Origin: Sorex araneus
Taxonomy: Eukaryota; Chordata; Mammalia; Eulipotyphla; Soricidae
NCBI RefSeq assembly: GCF_027595985.1
Contig: NC_073304.1
Location: forward strand, 45,893,637-45,957,636
Length of the DNA stretch: 64,000 nucleotides
Direction of reading: 5' to 3'
Shown here: piece after piece, positions 1-10,330 of the stretch
Layout of the letters: each line of letters opens with the position of its first letter
Numbering within the stretch: position 1 is the stretch's first letter
The notes under the pieces: model-generated
Seen by the model: the letters and a program-made list of their open reading frames with translations, nothing else
What the model was told of the DNA's origin: nothing
Databases searched by the model: none
Made by a program: the position numbers and the translations under genes

Positions 1-43
1 TTTTACTTAGATAATTAAAGTTTCTTGGCTCACATGTCATTTT

Positions 44-216
44 TTTTATTTTGCTTTTTTGGGCCAAACCTGGCAATGCACAGGGGTTACTCCTGGCTCT
101 GCACTCAGGAACTACTCCTGGTGGTGCTCAGAGAACCATATGGGATGCTGGGAATCGAACCCGGGTCGGCTGCATGCAAGGCAAACACCCTACCCACTGT
201 GCTATCACTCCAGCCC
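44..216 (-). mobile_element. SOR-type tRNA-derived SINE
   Basis: Near-complete SINE read on the minus strand: tRNA-like head at the right end (B-box complement GAATCGAACCC at 152-162), conserved body, and T-rich complement of the A tail at the left. It is flanked by an imperfect target-site duplication, TCACATGTCATTTT at 30-43 and TCACATATCATTTT at 217-230. The family name is recalled from shrew genomes, not searched. Confidence 0.85.
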
Positions 217-415
217 TCACATATCATTTTGAAGGAAGCTTTCCTTGCAAAAGAGTAGGAAGCTGTTAGTGTGACTTGAATAGAGAATGCTAGATGGGCT
301 TAGCCCATTGGCATCTTGTTGGGAAATCAACTCAAATGTGAGTGCCCTACTCCACTTCTGCTTCAGAAACTCATGGTGTAGTGACACCACATTTCCTCCA
401 GGCCACACTGTTCTT

Positions 416-1106
416 TTTTTTTTTTAATTTTATTTTATTGAATCACCGTGATAAGTTACAAAGCTTTCAAGTTTAAGTCTCAGTCATATAATGATCAAAC
501 GCCCATTCCTTCACCAGTGCACCTGTTCCCCCACCAAGAACCCCAATATACCTCCCTCCCATCCCCCTCCCCACACCTGAGTGGCCAATGATCTTCACTT
601 TATTCTCTCTATACTTTGGGTACATTCAATATTTCAACAGAGGACTGACTCTTACTATTTGGAATTTCCCCCCAACAATCAAACCTGAAAAAAAGGAATC
701 ATTTGATAGTTTGTTTTCCATTGCTGAGAATGAAGATAATAGGATCTTGGGCGGCCGCAATAGTGGCCGCATGGTTTTGGATTTCTGTTGTTTTAGCTCA
801 GTTTACAGCCTAGATGCATTTCTATGTCTCTGGCTGCCAAAATGGGTTAGTAGACCTCCTGGATCATAGTCTTTAAGGAGCAGAGGAACCGTGTCACGCG
901 CGGCTGCTCCGGATCTCATCTGGGCTGAGGGCATGCCGGTAACACCCCCATCCCATGATCTTTTGAGCGCCACACCACTACAAGCTGTACCTCTGGGTTG
1001 TGAGTCCTAGAAAATGGCGGATGCCACTTGGGCGCTGCTGCTGCTGCTGCTCTCTTCCCCGTAGAAGGAAAGCGTTGAGCGAGAAAATCCTTCCCCCTTC
1101 CCCGGG
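416..1106 (-). mobile_element. 5'-truncated L1, 3' end and UTR
   Basis: A T-run at the left is followed by the L1 3'-terminal motif (complement of CACGGTGATTCAATAAAAT) and a 3'UTR-like sequence that recurs at 53488, 58475 and 47966. An exact 18-bp duplication, CCAGGCCACACTGTTCTT, flanks it at 398-415 and 1107-1124, which is standard for L1 retrotransposition. It carries no intact ORF. It contains a GCGGCC/GGCCGC inverted motif near 752-771. Confidence 0.85.
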
Positions 1107-1124
1107 CCAGGCCACACTGTTCTT

Positions 1125-1914
1125 GCACACTCAGCCAGGGGAAAGAGAATGAGAGAGATATGTAGGCTGATAATGTCAACATTGCAAGAGTTAAACCTTC
1201 TCAATATATTCTATTATCATTTACTTCTAAAATCAGAATTGCTATTGTAGTATAGATGGGTGAAGGGGACCGTTGCTCAGGAGAGGGAACCTAAAACAGA
1301 AAGAAACCAATATCCTTCCTTGTGTTGCCAGCTCTCTCCTCTTCTTAACCATCACTGTTCCTTGGGAAGGGAAGAATTTCAGTACCCAAGTCCTGTTCTA
1401 CCATTCACTAAGCATGTTAAGACATAAAAGCAGTCTTTTCATCTGTCTGATCTCTGGAGGCTTTTCAGATTAGAATTCTCTCTCCATTTTTGATGCTCTA
1501 TTTTGAAGGATTAAAAAAACCACCAAGTTGCAAGAAGCAGCAAAACAACAATTTAAGGTATAGAGAACTAAAGTAGAGGTGCATCTTGTTTTATTCATGG
1601 GAAAATATTTAGAATCCAGTATTATTTAGTTTTGGGTAAAGCATATCAAAGGTGGGGGAGGGAAATGAGTTTACATTTCACAGGAGGGATAGAAAAACTT
1701 TTCAGAGAGGAAAAAAATGTGATGTGAAGGTGCTGGAGTGGGGAAGAAGGGAACTTGGGGTGATGGTGTGCATGAAGAGGGCAGGGATCCTGGAACTTGT
1801 GACATAGCAACATTGTAAGTATAAAACAAAAAATGTTGTAAAAATAAGACAAATAAGCAAACAAGACTTTATCATAATAAATAGCTAGCTAACTATGAAC
1901 AGTCATAATAATAA
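1125..1914. other. Unique upstream flank, no gene seen
   Basis: AT-rich sequence with only short, unconvincing reading frames. A purine-rich patch lies near 1650-1790. I see no recognisable repeat, RNA gene or coding signal. Confidence 0.5.
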
Positions 1915-2090
1915 TGGAGCCAGAGAAGTAATACAGGGGTTAAGGCACTTGCCTTGCATTCTGCCCACCCCAGTTGGAATTCCCCAGCGCAATTGTGTTC
2001 TCCCCAGCACTCCCAGAGGTCACTCATGACCACAAAGCCAGGACTAGCCCCTAAGCCCACTAAAGTTGCCCGACAACCAAAAGAAAAAAA
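1915..2090 (+). mobile_element. Diverged SOR-type SINE
   Basis: The A-box-like stretch (AGTAATACAGGGGTTAAGGCACTTGCC region) and an altered B box are readable, and an A-rich tail ends near 2090. The many substitutions suggest an old copy. Confidence 0.65.
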
Positions 2091-2506
2091 TATAATGATA
2101 AATATAAGCTGTTCTTATTGTGGTAGTCATCTTGCAATTCATACATCAGGGTATATGTTTGTTATCTGGAACAAGCACAGTGTTATCTGTCAATTAAATA
2201 CCAATAAGGAAAAGAAAAAAAATCAGGGATATTAGTGATGAGAAAAATCCAAAATGAGGCACAGTTCAGATATGTCACTCACTCTAGTATCAGTCATAAT
2301 AGCTGTCCAGTTTGATAGTTACTACTTACCTTGGCAGAGATATTCATGGGTCAGATTTATAAAGACAACTCATAGTGAATGTTAATTCAATGAGTGCTGA
2401 CATATATATAAACTCTTTATTCATGGAACACCTGAGATGTTTGGCATCAATGTTTACAAAATAAATGAGAGATAGAACCTTTTCCTCTAAATTTTTTATC
2501 AATAAT

Positions 2507-2570
2507 GGGGCTGGAGCGATAGCACAGCCGGTAGGTGTGCATGCAACGCCCACCTCCACCCCCCAGCCCC
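2507..2570 (+). mobile_element. SINE head fragment
   Basis: Starts GGGGCTGGAGCGATAGCACA and breaks off after about 60 bases in a C-rich stretch, so only the promoter head remains. Confidence 0.6.
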
Positions 2571-2611
2571 CACACAAAAATGAATACAGTCTTTTTGGAA
2601 TACAGAATACA

Positions 2612-2722
2612 GGCTTATTCTGACTGTGCTCAAGACAACTCCTGGCAGGGCTCAGTGGGCCATATGGGGTGCCAGGGATTGAACCAGGCAAGCACCCTAC
2701 CAGTTGTCCTATCACTCTGGCG
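2612..2722 (-). mobile_element. Diverged partial SINE
   Basis: Complement of body and head: CAACTCCTGGCAGGGCTCAG, CATATGGGGTGCCAGGGATT, and the head complement ending CCTATCACTCTGG. The A-tail end is missing or degraded. Confidence 0.6.
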
Positions 2723-2725
2723 ATT

Positions 2726-2920
2726 GGGGTTGGAGAGATAATATCAGGGGTTAAGGCACTTGTCTTGCATGTGGCTTACCTTGCTTGAGTCCTGGAACTG
2801 CATATGGTCATATGAGCCCTACCAGAAGCAAGGAATCCTTGAGCACAGAGTCACGAGTATTCCCTGAGCACCAACAGGTGAAGGCCCCAAACCAAAAAAA
2901 AAGAGCAAAAATAATAAAAC
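2726..2920 (+). mobile_element. Diverged full-length SINE
   Basis: Begins GGGTTGGAGAGATAAT, retains GCATATGGTCATATGAGCCC in the body and ends in an A-rich tail near 2895-2920. It abuts the oppositely oriented SINE at 2612-2722. Confidence 0.65.
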
Positions 2921-3183
2921 AAAAAGATAGTACAAAGGACAAGAACATGTGGCTTGTATACAGGAGCTACAGTTCTATTATCTCTAGCGTGCATGATATT
3001 GCACTGAAAAAAAAATCTCAAGATTCAGTGTGTTCAAAATCATTGAAATCACCAAAGGACCTTGAGAAGTATATAAATTGCTGGGTACAGAACTGGTGTA
3101 TGCAGCACCAAAAAAACTACATTAATCTACATTGATCAGCATCCCTAACTTGTTTTGAAATTTGTGGTCCTCAAAACATCATT

Positions 3184-3601
3184 GTATCACTGTCATCCCA
3201 TTGTTCATCGATTTACTCGAGTGGGCACCAGTAATGTCTCTATCACACTCAGCTCTGAGATTTTAGCAGCTTCTCCTTACTCGTCTTTCCCAACAATTCG
3301 AGGCTCTTTCAGAGTTAGGGGAATGAGACTTATCGTTACTGTTTTTGGTATATAGAATACGCCACAGGTAGCTTGCCAGGCTCTGCTGTGAGGGCGGGAT
3401 GCTCTCAGTAGCTTGCCAGGCTCTCCGAGAGGTATGTATATATCTTTAACTGTATTTTGGATATGAATACGCCACAGGGAGCTTGCAGGTTCTCCCATGC
3501 AGGCAGTAGATGATTGGTAGCTTGTCAGGTTCTCCAAGAGGAAGAACTAGGCTGTTAGATGTAAGGGGGCTGCATCACGGCCATGCACTTCTGGGAGCTT
3601 G
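3184..3601 (-). repeat. Left arm of large inverted repeat (RTE/SINE-related)
   Basis: Reads as the complement of an RTE-derived short element: the RTE-like 3' tail complement (ATCACTGTCATCCCATTG) comes first, then segments resembling the RTE 5' leader (GGTAGCTTGCCAGGCTCT repeated). It is matched in reverse complement by 3923-4320. The interval between arms is 3602-3922. Confidence 0.7.
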
Positions 3602-3607
3602 GTGACG

Positions 3608-3922
3608 AGCTCACACATGAAGGAACTGGTAGAGGGACCCAGGTGTGCTGCTTCAATCAAGACTGAGCCTCTTCCACCCAAATCCCCTATTTTCCAGTAG
3701 CTAGGCAGTCACACGCAAAAGTGGCCCCTGGTGCTGAGTAATCCCATCAACGGCCAACATCCAGAGACTATAAAACCAAGCTCCCAGAAGAGAATGATGC
3801 AGAGTCTCTTGCCCCCGCACCTGGCTGTCTTCACTGGGGCCCCTCAGAGGGGACGGGTTTCATTTCCCTCCCCACCTCGAGTTGAAGACCTCTGGAACCC
3901 AGCCACAGCCATGCTATAAAAA
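3608..3922 (+). repeat. Spacer repeat unit, partly duplicated at 4335-4640
   Basis: Contains GAAGGAACTGGTAGAG, a CCAACATCCAGAGACT motif and a second block with TTGAAGACCTCTGGAACCC. Both blocks recur downstream in the same orientation but in swapped order. I do not recognise the family, and no coding sense is evident. Confidence 0.5.
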
Positions 3923-4320
3923 CAAGCTCCCAGAAGCGTGCGGCCACATCTAACAGCCTAGTTCTCCCTCTACTAACAAGCTACCGAGAGTCTATTATCC
4001 ACACGAGAGAGCTTAGCAAGCTCCCCATGGCATATTTATATCCCAAATACCGTAACATATATACATACCTCTTGGAGAGCCTGGCGAGCTACCGAGAGTA
4101 TCCCACCCGCACAGCAGAGCCTGGCAAACTACCTTTGGTGTATTCTATATACCAAAAACAGTAACAATAGGTCTCATTCCCCTGACCCTGAAAGAGCCTC
4201 GAATCGTTGGGAAAGACGAGTAAGAAGAGGCTGCTAAAATCTCAAGGCTGAGTGCAATAGAGACGTTATTGATGCCTGCTCGAGTAAATCGAAGAACAAC
4301 GGGATGACATTGATAGTGAT
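3923..4320 (+). repeat. Right arm of large inverted repeat (RTE/SINE-related)
   Basis: Forward-orientation partner of 3184-3601. It holds CTCATTCCCCTGACCCTG, GGCTGCTAAAATCTCA and the RTE-like tail (CTCGAGTAAATCGA, AACAACGGGATGACA). By eye the arms agree at most positions, with several small indels. Confidence 0.7.
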
Positions 4321-4334
4321 CCCTTCACTAGTGT

Positions 4335-4640
4335 ACATTTCCCACCCCGAGGAGAGCCTCAAAAGTTGAAGACCTCCGGAACCCAGCCACAGCCATGCTC
4401 AAGGCCACTTTCCACACGTTCAGACAAGTCTCACTCATGAAGGAACTGGAAGAGGAACCCAGGTGTGGGGGACCCGGGGCTGAGATCTCCAAGGCTGTTC
4501 GAATTGGGACTGGGCCTCTTCCACCCAGATCCCCCATTTTCCAGTACCTAGGCAGTCACACCCAGAAACTGCCCCTGATGCCATGTAATCCCATAAATGG
4601 CCAACATCCAGAGACTGTAAAACCAAGCCCCCCCAGAACA
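4335..4640 (+). repeat. Second copy of unidentified repeat unit
   Basis: Direct repeat of sequence in 3608-3922: TTGAAGACCTCCGGAACCC, GAAGGAACTGGAAGAGGAAC and CCAACATCCAGAGACTG all recur. It is clearly interspersed or duplicated sequence of unknown type. Confidence 0.5.
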
Positions 4641-4764
4641 TATTTTGAGAAAAACCATCCTAATGGCTTTTTGTCCATCTATTGTTTCTTGATGCTACTC
4701 AGGGGAAAACCCCCATATGAATATCCTTCATGCAGTTATCAGAGTAGAAGAATATTTTGATTTT

Positions 4765-4937
4765 AGTTTTGGGAGCCACACCCAGAGGTGTTCAGGGCTT
4801 ACTCCTGGCTCTGTGCTGAGTTCAGGGATCACTCTTGAAGATGTTTAGGGGACCATATGTGATGCGGGGGATCAAATTGGGTCAACCAACTGCATGCAAA
4901 ACAAGTGCTTTGCCCACGGTATTATTCCCTCTGCCCC
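4765..4937 (-). mobile_element. Diverged SINE
   Basis: Complement of the SINE body (GCTTACTCCTGGCTCTGTGC) with a short internal insertion, and a head complement ending in CTCTGCCCC. Confidence 0.7.
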
Positions 4938-4983
4938 TCTCCTTTTAGTTTAGTTTTTGTTGTTGTTGTTTTCTTCTTTGTAT

Positions 4984-5088
4984 TTTGGGGCCACACCTCG
5001 CAGAGTTCAGGTTTTCCTCTAGGCTCCATTTATTTACAAGGATTGGAACTGAGTCTCCGCATATAAAGCTCCAGTCTCTCTGCCCCTC
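4984..5088 (-). mobile_element. Degraded SINE fragment
   Basis: GGGGCCACACC...CAGAGTTCAGG followed by a decayed body and a head-like end CTCTCTGCCCC. Only partly recognisable. Confidence 0.4.
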
Positions 5089-5099
5089 TTTTCTTAAAT

Positions 5100-5985
5100 G
5101 AAGACTGGGGTTGACTTCCGGGGTTTAGGCAGCTTTTCATTTGGTTTTTCTATTTTACATTCTAGAAAAACACCGCCAGAGAAAATTTGACCTAATTTTC
5201 CAAGTTTCCAAGTACTGGATTATCCCCCCCATCAACCCCTAGTCATTGGCTGCGATTGACTGAGCTCTCGAAATGCCAGTACTTTGACATGAGAGATGTT
5301 TGACATGAGAAGTCGGGAAAAGGAGAGAGGCAGTGCCCACCTGAAATCTGAGGTGGAAATCAACCTGTCTGTCCCAAGAGAACTGAGGCTGAGTTCTCCT
5401 ACCACAGATATGAAGATCCATATCAGGGTTTAAACAATGTATGTCAGGTGGCTTAATTAGAAACTTTTAGACGATGAGTTTCACAGCCACATGGGTGGGC
5501 TAATGGCCACTTTATTATCTGGGATTCAGTAAAATGAGATAATATCTGTCACCCCCAAACATAATTTTAGCTTCAAAAAAAAAAAGGGAAGAAACAACTC
5601 TTTGGTGCTTTAAATACAGTCTTGCTTTTAAGCACCATCACTGTTATTTTTTTGTTTACATATTAAGGAATGTGCTTTATTAATGATAAAAACAACAAGA
5701 ACTGATATAGGGGACTTGTGAACATTAGATGCATCCTACTCCAGACATGGGGCTGAGGAAGCACTGCCTACTGCCTCAGGATGGACATTCAGTAACTGTT
5801 TAATGGAGTGTTAATTTTGTGTTGTTATTACTAATAATTAATGTAATTTTTGTTCTGTTGAAAGCTAGAGGGTTATTTTCAGTCATCTTCCAAGGTATTC
5901 CCCTGCTGTATCGTCTCAGCAATACTGAGAGAGGAAATATGCACAGGAACCACTGAGATGGAAGGTAGATGTTTAATGCAAGTCA
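5100..5985. other. Unique flank, no gene seen
   Basis: AT-rich unique sequence with short A- and T-runs. No coding, RNA or repeat assignment can be supported. Confidence 0.45.
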
Positions 5986-5989
5986 ATAA

Positions 5990-6155
5990 AATGATTAAAT
6001 CCTTGTCAAGCTGAAAGGGGGCCTGGAAATTACCTGTTCTAATTCTTGCATTCTGAAGATAAGAGAACTGAGGCCCATAGGAATGAAAGAACTTGCCCCA
6101 AGCCATATGCTTGTTACTGTTGTCGGTGCTTTAACTGGTCTAAAAGCCCTCTCAG
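5990..6155 (+). repeat. MIR-like ancient SINE
   Basis: GAACTGAGGCCCATAGGAATG...AACTTGCCCCAAG resembles the MIR core (aaactgaggcccagag...gacttgcccaagg), strongly diverged. The call rests on motif memory. Confidence 0.5.
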
Positions 6156-6429
6156 GCCTAACTGGGGAAAGTTGGTGGGGGGGTAGCATCAGCCTGCCCT
6201 CCTGATGCTGATTTCTCCCATGTCCTCATGCTTTCCACCCTAAAAGTGTGGAGTTTGGGGAGATAAGCTTCCCTGGGTCGTACCTGTTTAACTAAAGGTC
6301 TGGATGCTTTGCCAGGACTGTGAAGTAGAATGTATCCCTGGGAAAGGAATCCATGGGGGACAGATTCAGTCTCCAGCACTTCTCAGGCTCCCAGAGAGAG
6401 CTCAGGACTCTGTTCCTCAGCCAGGAGTC

Positions 6430-6575
6430 CTGTGTACTCACTAGCAGTGTCTCAGCCGGACAGAGGTTGCAGGGGCTTAAGGGCTGTGGGCAAGTCCCTT
6501 TAACCTAACTGTCCTTTCCCTCCCCTGCTTGTGAAATAGAGATGCTGCTCATTCCGCCCTCAGAGCTCCAGTCTG
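6430..6575 (+). repeat. MIR-like ancient SINE
   Basis: GGGCAAGTCCCTTTAACCT followed by CTTGTGAAATAGAGATGCTG matches the MIR 'gggcaagtcacttaacct ... ctgtaaaatggggat' layout. Confidence 0.5.
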
Positions 6576-6831
6576 GGAAGGGTTGAAAGCCTCACATTCC
6601 ACCCCCTGCTAATATAATTACTAGCACTTTCTCTACAAAAAGAGTCCCTCTAGTTCTGCACAACCCCCCTCACCCCCACCTCTTCTTTCTTTAAAAACAG
6701 ACCAAAGGGTATCTCGTCTTTTTCCCTGTGGCCAAAAAAAAAAAAAAGGTTGTCGGTTCTGTGTTGGTTAACTCTTCAGGTCAGTTGACCGAGGTTAAGG
6801 GCTTATACGTGCACACAGATCATCAGTGCTC

Positions 6832-6863
6832 AAGAAAGAAAGAAAGAACGAAAGAAAGAACGA

Positions 6864-6914
<51 letters not shown>

Positions 6915-7036
6915 GAAGGAAGAAAGAAAGAAAAAAAGAAAGAAAGGAAGGAAGGAAGGAGAAGAAAAAGAAAAGAAAAGAAAAGAAAAGAAAAGAAAAG
7001 AAAAGAAAAGAAAAGAAAAGAAAAGAAAAAAAAGAA
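6832..7036 (+). repeat. (GAAA)n/(GGAA)n/(GAAAA)n microsatellite
   Basis: About 200 bases of pure purine: GAAA units, a GGAA patch, then more than ten AAAAG units. The lysine/glutamate- or phenylalanine/serine-only reading frames over it are repeat artefacts. Confidence 0.97.
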
Positions 7037-7879
7037 ACATGAAAAAAAAATTTCCCAAAGCAAAACCCACCCGACCCAATAACAGTGTCAGCAACAAAAA
7101 TAACTGCGGTGGCGGTTCTTAGGAGGGCTTCTGAGTTATAAGCAGACTTTTCTTACTGTAAAATGTGGCTCCAACCACTTCTCTGTCCAAGCCACCTCTG
7201 ACCTCAAAAGGGTTATTAGCAGGCCCGGGAGCCAGGAGGGAATGAGAATGTACAGGGGCAGTTTTCTGAGGGCCATCATCTCGGCGTTCCACTAGAAGCA
7301 GTTAAGACGAATTTTCGGGAGCCCAGCCACCTTATCCTAGCCCACGAGGTGCCTCTTTCTGAGCATAGAGCGCTGCACATAGCCAGCCAGTTTCTCAGCG
7401 TTTGGAAAATCTTTTAACAGTTTATGGAAGGCCACCCTTTAAACCAATTCCACAGCGCCTTTCTCCATAACCTGATTTTAGAGGTGTTTCATTATCTCTA
7501 ATTACTCGGGGTAAATGGTGATTACTCAGTGTTTTAATCATCGGTTTGGGCAGCAGTTACCCCGAGCTCAGGGAAGCCCAGACTCCCATGGGTATTTGGG
7601 GAAGGTACGGGGCGACTAGTCGGTGCATGCTTTCTAGTACCTCCGCACGCGGTCCCCAGGTGAGCCCCGGCCGCTTCCCGGGGCTGCCGGCGGCGGCGGC
7701 GTCGCAGCCCGGGCGGCAGCTGCGGACTCGGGCGCTGCCCGGGCTTCCGGGACCCGGGGCCTGAGCGAGGCGAGGCCGGCGGCGGGCGGGAGGATGTGGG
7801 CGGGGCTCCCCTCCCGGGAGGGGAGGAGGGACCGAGGGAGGGGCTGCCGGGGCCCGGGAGGTGGAAGGAAAGAAAGAAA

Positions 7880-8196
7880 GCGAGCGGGCGAGAGCGAGCG
7901 GGGAGCGAGAAGATGCGCGAGGGCTGCCGAGGAGGGAGGGCGGGCCGGAGCGCGGAGCGCAGCCCGGAAGCTAGGTGAGCTCGGGACCCGCTTCGCGGGG
8001 CCGGGATCGGAGCCCGCCCCGCCGCCCCCGCCGCCGTCCGGGGCTGAGCGACTCGCCTCGTTCCCTGATGGGATTCCGCTGCGCGCCGTCCCGAGCCTGC
8101 AGCGCCCCGCTCCTCGGCCCTCGCCCAGGTTCACCGCAGCCCTTCAGAGGTCCCCAGGAGCAGCCGCTGGCGAGCCCGCTACTGCAGGGACCTATG
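7880..8196 (+). other. BMP4: BMP4 exon 1 (non-coding)
   Basis: The 3' boundary is supported: the donor GTGAGC begins at 8197, and joining ...GGACCTATG to GAGCCATTCC at 11359 reproduces the human BMP4 leader as I recall it. The start is uncertain; I place it in the purine-rich stretch around 7850-7920. An alternative internal donor, CTAG|GTGAGC, ends exon 1 at 7974. The last three bases are an ATG that opens a uORF after splicing. Confidence 0.65.
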
Positions 8197-8657
8197 GTGA
8201 GCGAGGCTACCTGGCGAGGCGCATCTCCTCGGGGCGGAGGAGCAGCAGGGGGTGGCGGGTGCTAGGGGTGTTCAGAGATGTAATCGAGGCAGGCGGGGAC
8301 CCCAACCTTGCCGCCTCCGTCCCCAACAGCGGTGCCAGAGGCAGGGATGCTCTCGCTGAAAGACGCGAAGGTATTGGCTGCTGCTTCTCTGCCCCCCCTC
8401 CCCCCGGGGAGCCACTTTCTCTGTCTGGGGGTCTCGGGCGGGATATAGAGGAGAATGGAACAAGCAACTCTTGGAAGATGTTTGGGGGAGATGGTGGAGT
8501 CTCGAGCGCATCGCGCCACCCGTGGGCTGTCCAGATGATCCCCCGAGACGCTCTGACTGGCGAGGGAAAGGAGAGCGCCTGTCCCGGGGGTTTGTTGGGA
8601 GAGCCCCCGAGGGGGCGAGAGGTGACCTGGTGGGGCGAGGACACCCTACCTAGGCCG

Positions 8658-8710
8658 GTGTGTGTGTGTGTGTGTGTGTGTGCGTGCGTGCGCGTGTGCG
8701 TGTATGTGTG
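8658..8710 (+). repeat. (GT)n/(GC-GT) microsatellite in BMP4 intron 1
   Basis: Alternating purine-pyrimidine run of TG with GC interruptions inside the CpG-rich intron; potentially Z-DNA forming and length-variable. Confidence 0.9.
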
Positions 8711-10109
8711 TTGGGGGGTTGGCGCTGTGTCGAGGGAGGTGTCTCTCACCGGGTCCCCAGATTGGGGAAGCCCTAGAGAACTGCGGGGCCGCCGCTGTTC
8801 TCCAGGGTTGGCGGCATCCCGGGGGCCTCTATGCTGTCATCTCGTGGAGGTCGGGTCTGTCGCGACGCCGGCTGGGATGCCAGGCGCTCCGGGCACAGTG
8901 CGGGGTGTGTCCGGCCCGACAAGACGGTCGGCGGGCGCGCGGCTCTTCGTGCAGCTTCCCACACGGAGCCGACGGGCTCGTGGGGTCCCGGAAACCCCCG
9001 GCCTTTGCTTGTGGACTCCTCCCCACGGGAGAAGGGCTCGCGGACTCTGCCGTGTCCGGCGCATCGCTTCCGTGCGGGGTTCTAAAGGATCGCGCTTTGA
9101 GGGTTGAAAGGGCCGACGCTGAGACTTCGGACGACAGACACTTGGTAGACTGAGGCTCCCCTGAAACTCACTTGGTTAGGGGAGTCCTAGACGGCCTTCT
9201 CGAACTTTGTGCACGCCCGCACTCCACCCCCAGTCTACAGACGAAGATACTTTTCCATTTTATCATTTCAAGTTTTTTTTTTTTTTTAAAAAGAGAAGAC
9301 GGAGTAAAACGTAGAAGAGACGGATCCTTCATGGATCCGAAATTGAAACACAACTGGCTGTCGCACTGTCCGCGGGGCTTGAGCGCAGTGCGCGTTCGCG
9401 CCGCCGCCCAGGGAGAGTCCGGGGCGGGTAGGGGTGTCTGGGGAAGCCCGGCGCCCGCCCCTTCCACCGTGCGCGCAGTGAGGACCGGCCCTTCTCCGTC
9501 TGCTTTTCGCATTTCTGGAACTCCTCCCACGGGACTTTTTTTTTTTAAGTGTTTTAAGCAACTCAAAAACAAAACAAAAAAGCCAATCCTTTGCTCGCCC
9601 CAGCCCTTTCACAGTCAACCCCAGCGGAGGTGCGGGAGGGGGAAACCCGCAGCCGCTCCTTGCTCCTTGCCGCTCCCGCGGCGCCGGCCTTCGCGCTGGG
9701 GCGCCCGTGGCCTCTGCACCCGGGCTTGCTGGAGCGGACGGCGCGGGGACGTCGGCTTCTCCGAGGGAGAGCGTAGAGTTTATTCCCCTTCGTCGAGGCT
9801 TCCCGCTAACGCCCCACGGAGAAAAAAAAAAGTTTGCAGCGGGGAAAGCTAAGATCCTCATAGGCACTCGACGCAGGAACCGTGAAGAACCCCAGAAAAG
9901 GGAGGCCGGGTGCAAGCGCACTTTGGGGTGGGGTCGCGGCGCTTGGGACCCCACGAAAGTTTCAGCCTGACGCGGTTGCATGGGTCAGGTTTTCCCACAA
10001 GCTCCGACGCTTAAAGAACTACACGCGCACAGCATCTTCCTTTAGAGGCCCCAGCCATCCATTGAACTGTGGGGCTGGTAAAAAACTCTTGGAGAAATAT
10101 TTGCAGCGA

Positions 10110-10330
10110 CTCTGCAGCTGGTGCAAAGAAGGAAGGGGTGGGGGGAGGAAGTGGTGGTGGGGGGAATGAGTGGTGGTTTAAAAAATAAGACAAGCTGGAG
10201 GGAGCGGGGTGGGGGGGAGGAGGAAAGAGGGAGGAGAGTAAAAGGAAAGAGAAGAAAAAATGAGGGAGGAATGCGAGGGGAGAGAAGAAAGGGGAGAGAA
10301 GGGGGAAAGAGAAGAAGCAGTGCAGGCTCA
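10110..10330 (+). repeat. Purine-rich low-complexity tract in intron 1
   Basis: Strongly G/A-biased sense strand with several G-runs (GGGGTGGGGGGAGGAAG, GGGGTGGGGGGGAGG). It interrupts the CpG-rich sequence and has no coding sense. Confidence 0.75.

Noticed and set aside
6728-7122. Lys/Glu- and Phe/Ser-rich frames
   Set aside because: Simple-repeat artefacts of the GAAA tract.
7794-9107. 437-codon + frame and its antisense partners in the CpG island
   Set aside because: GC-rich DNA has few stops in any frame. The frame crosses the BMP4 exon 1 donor and a (GT)n repeat, has low-complexity Arg/Gly/Pro content and matches no known family.
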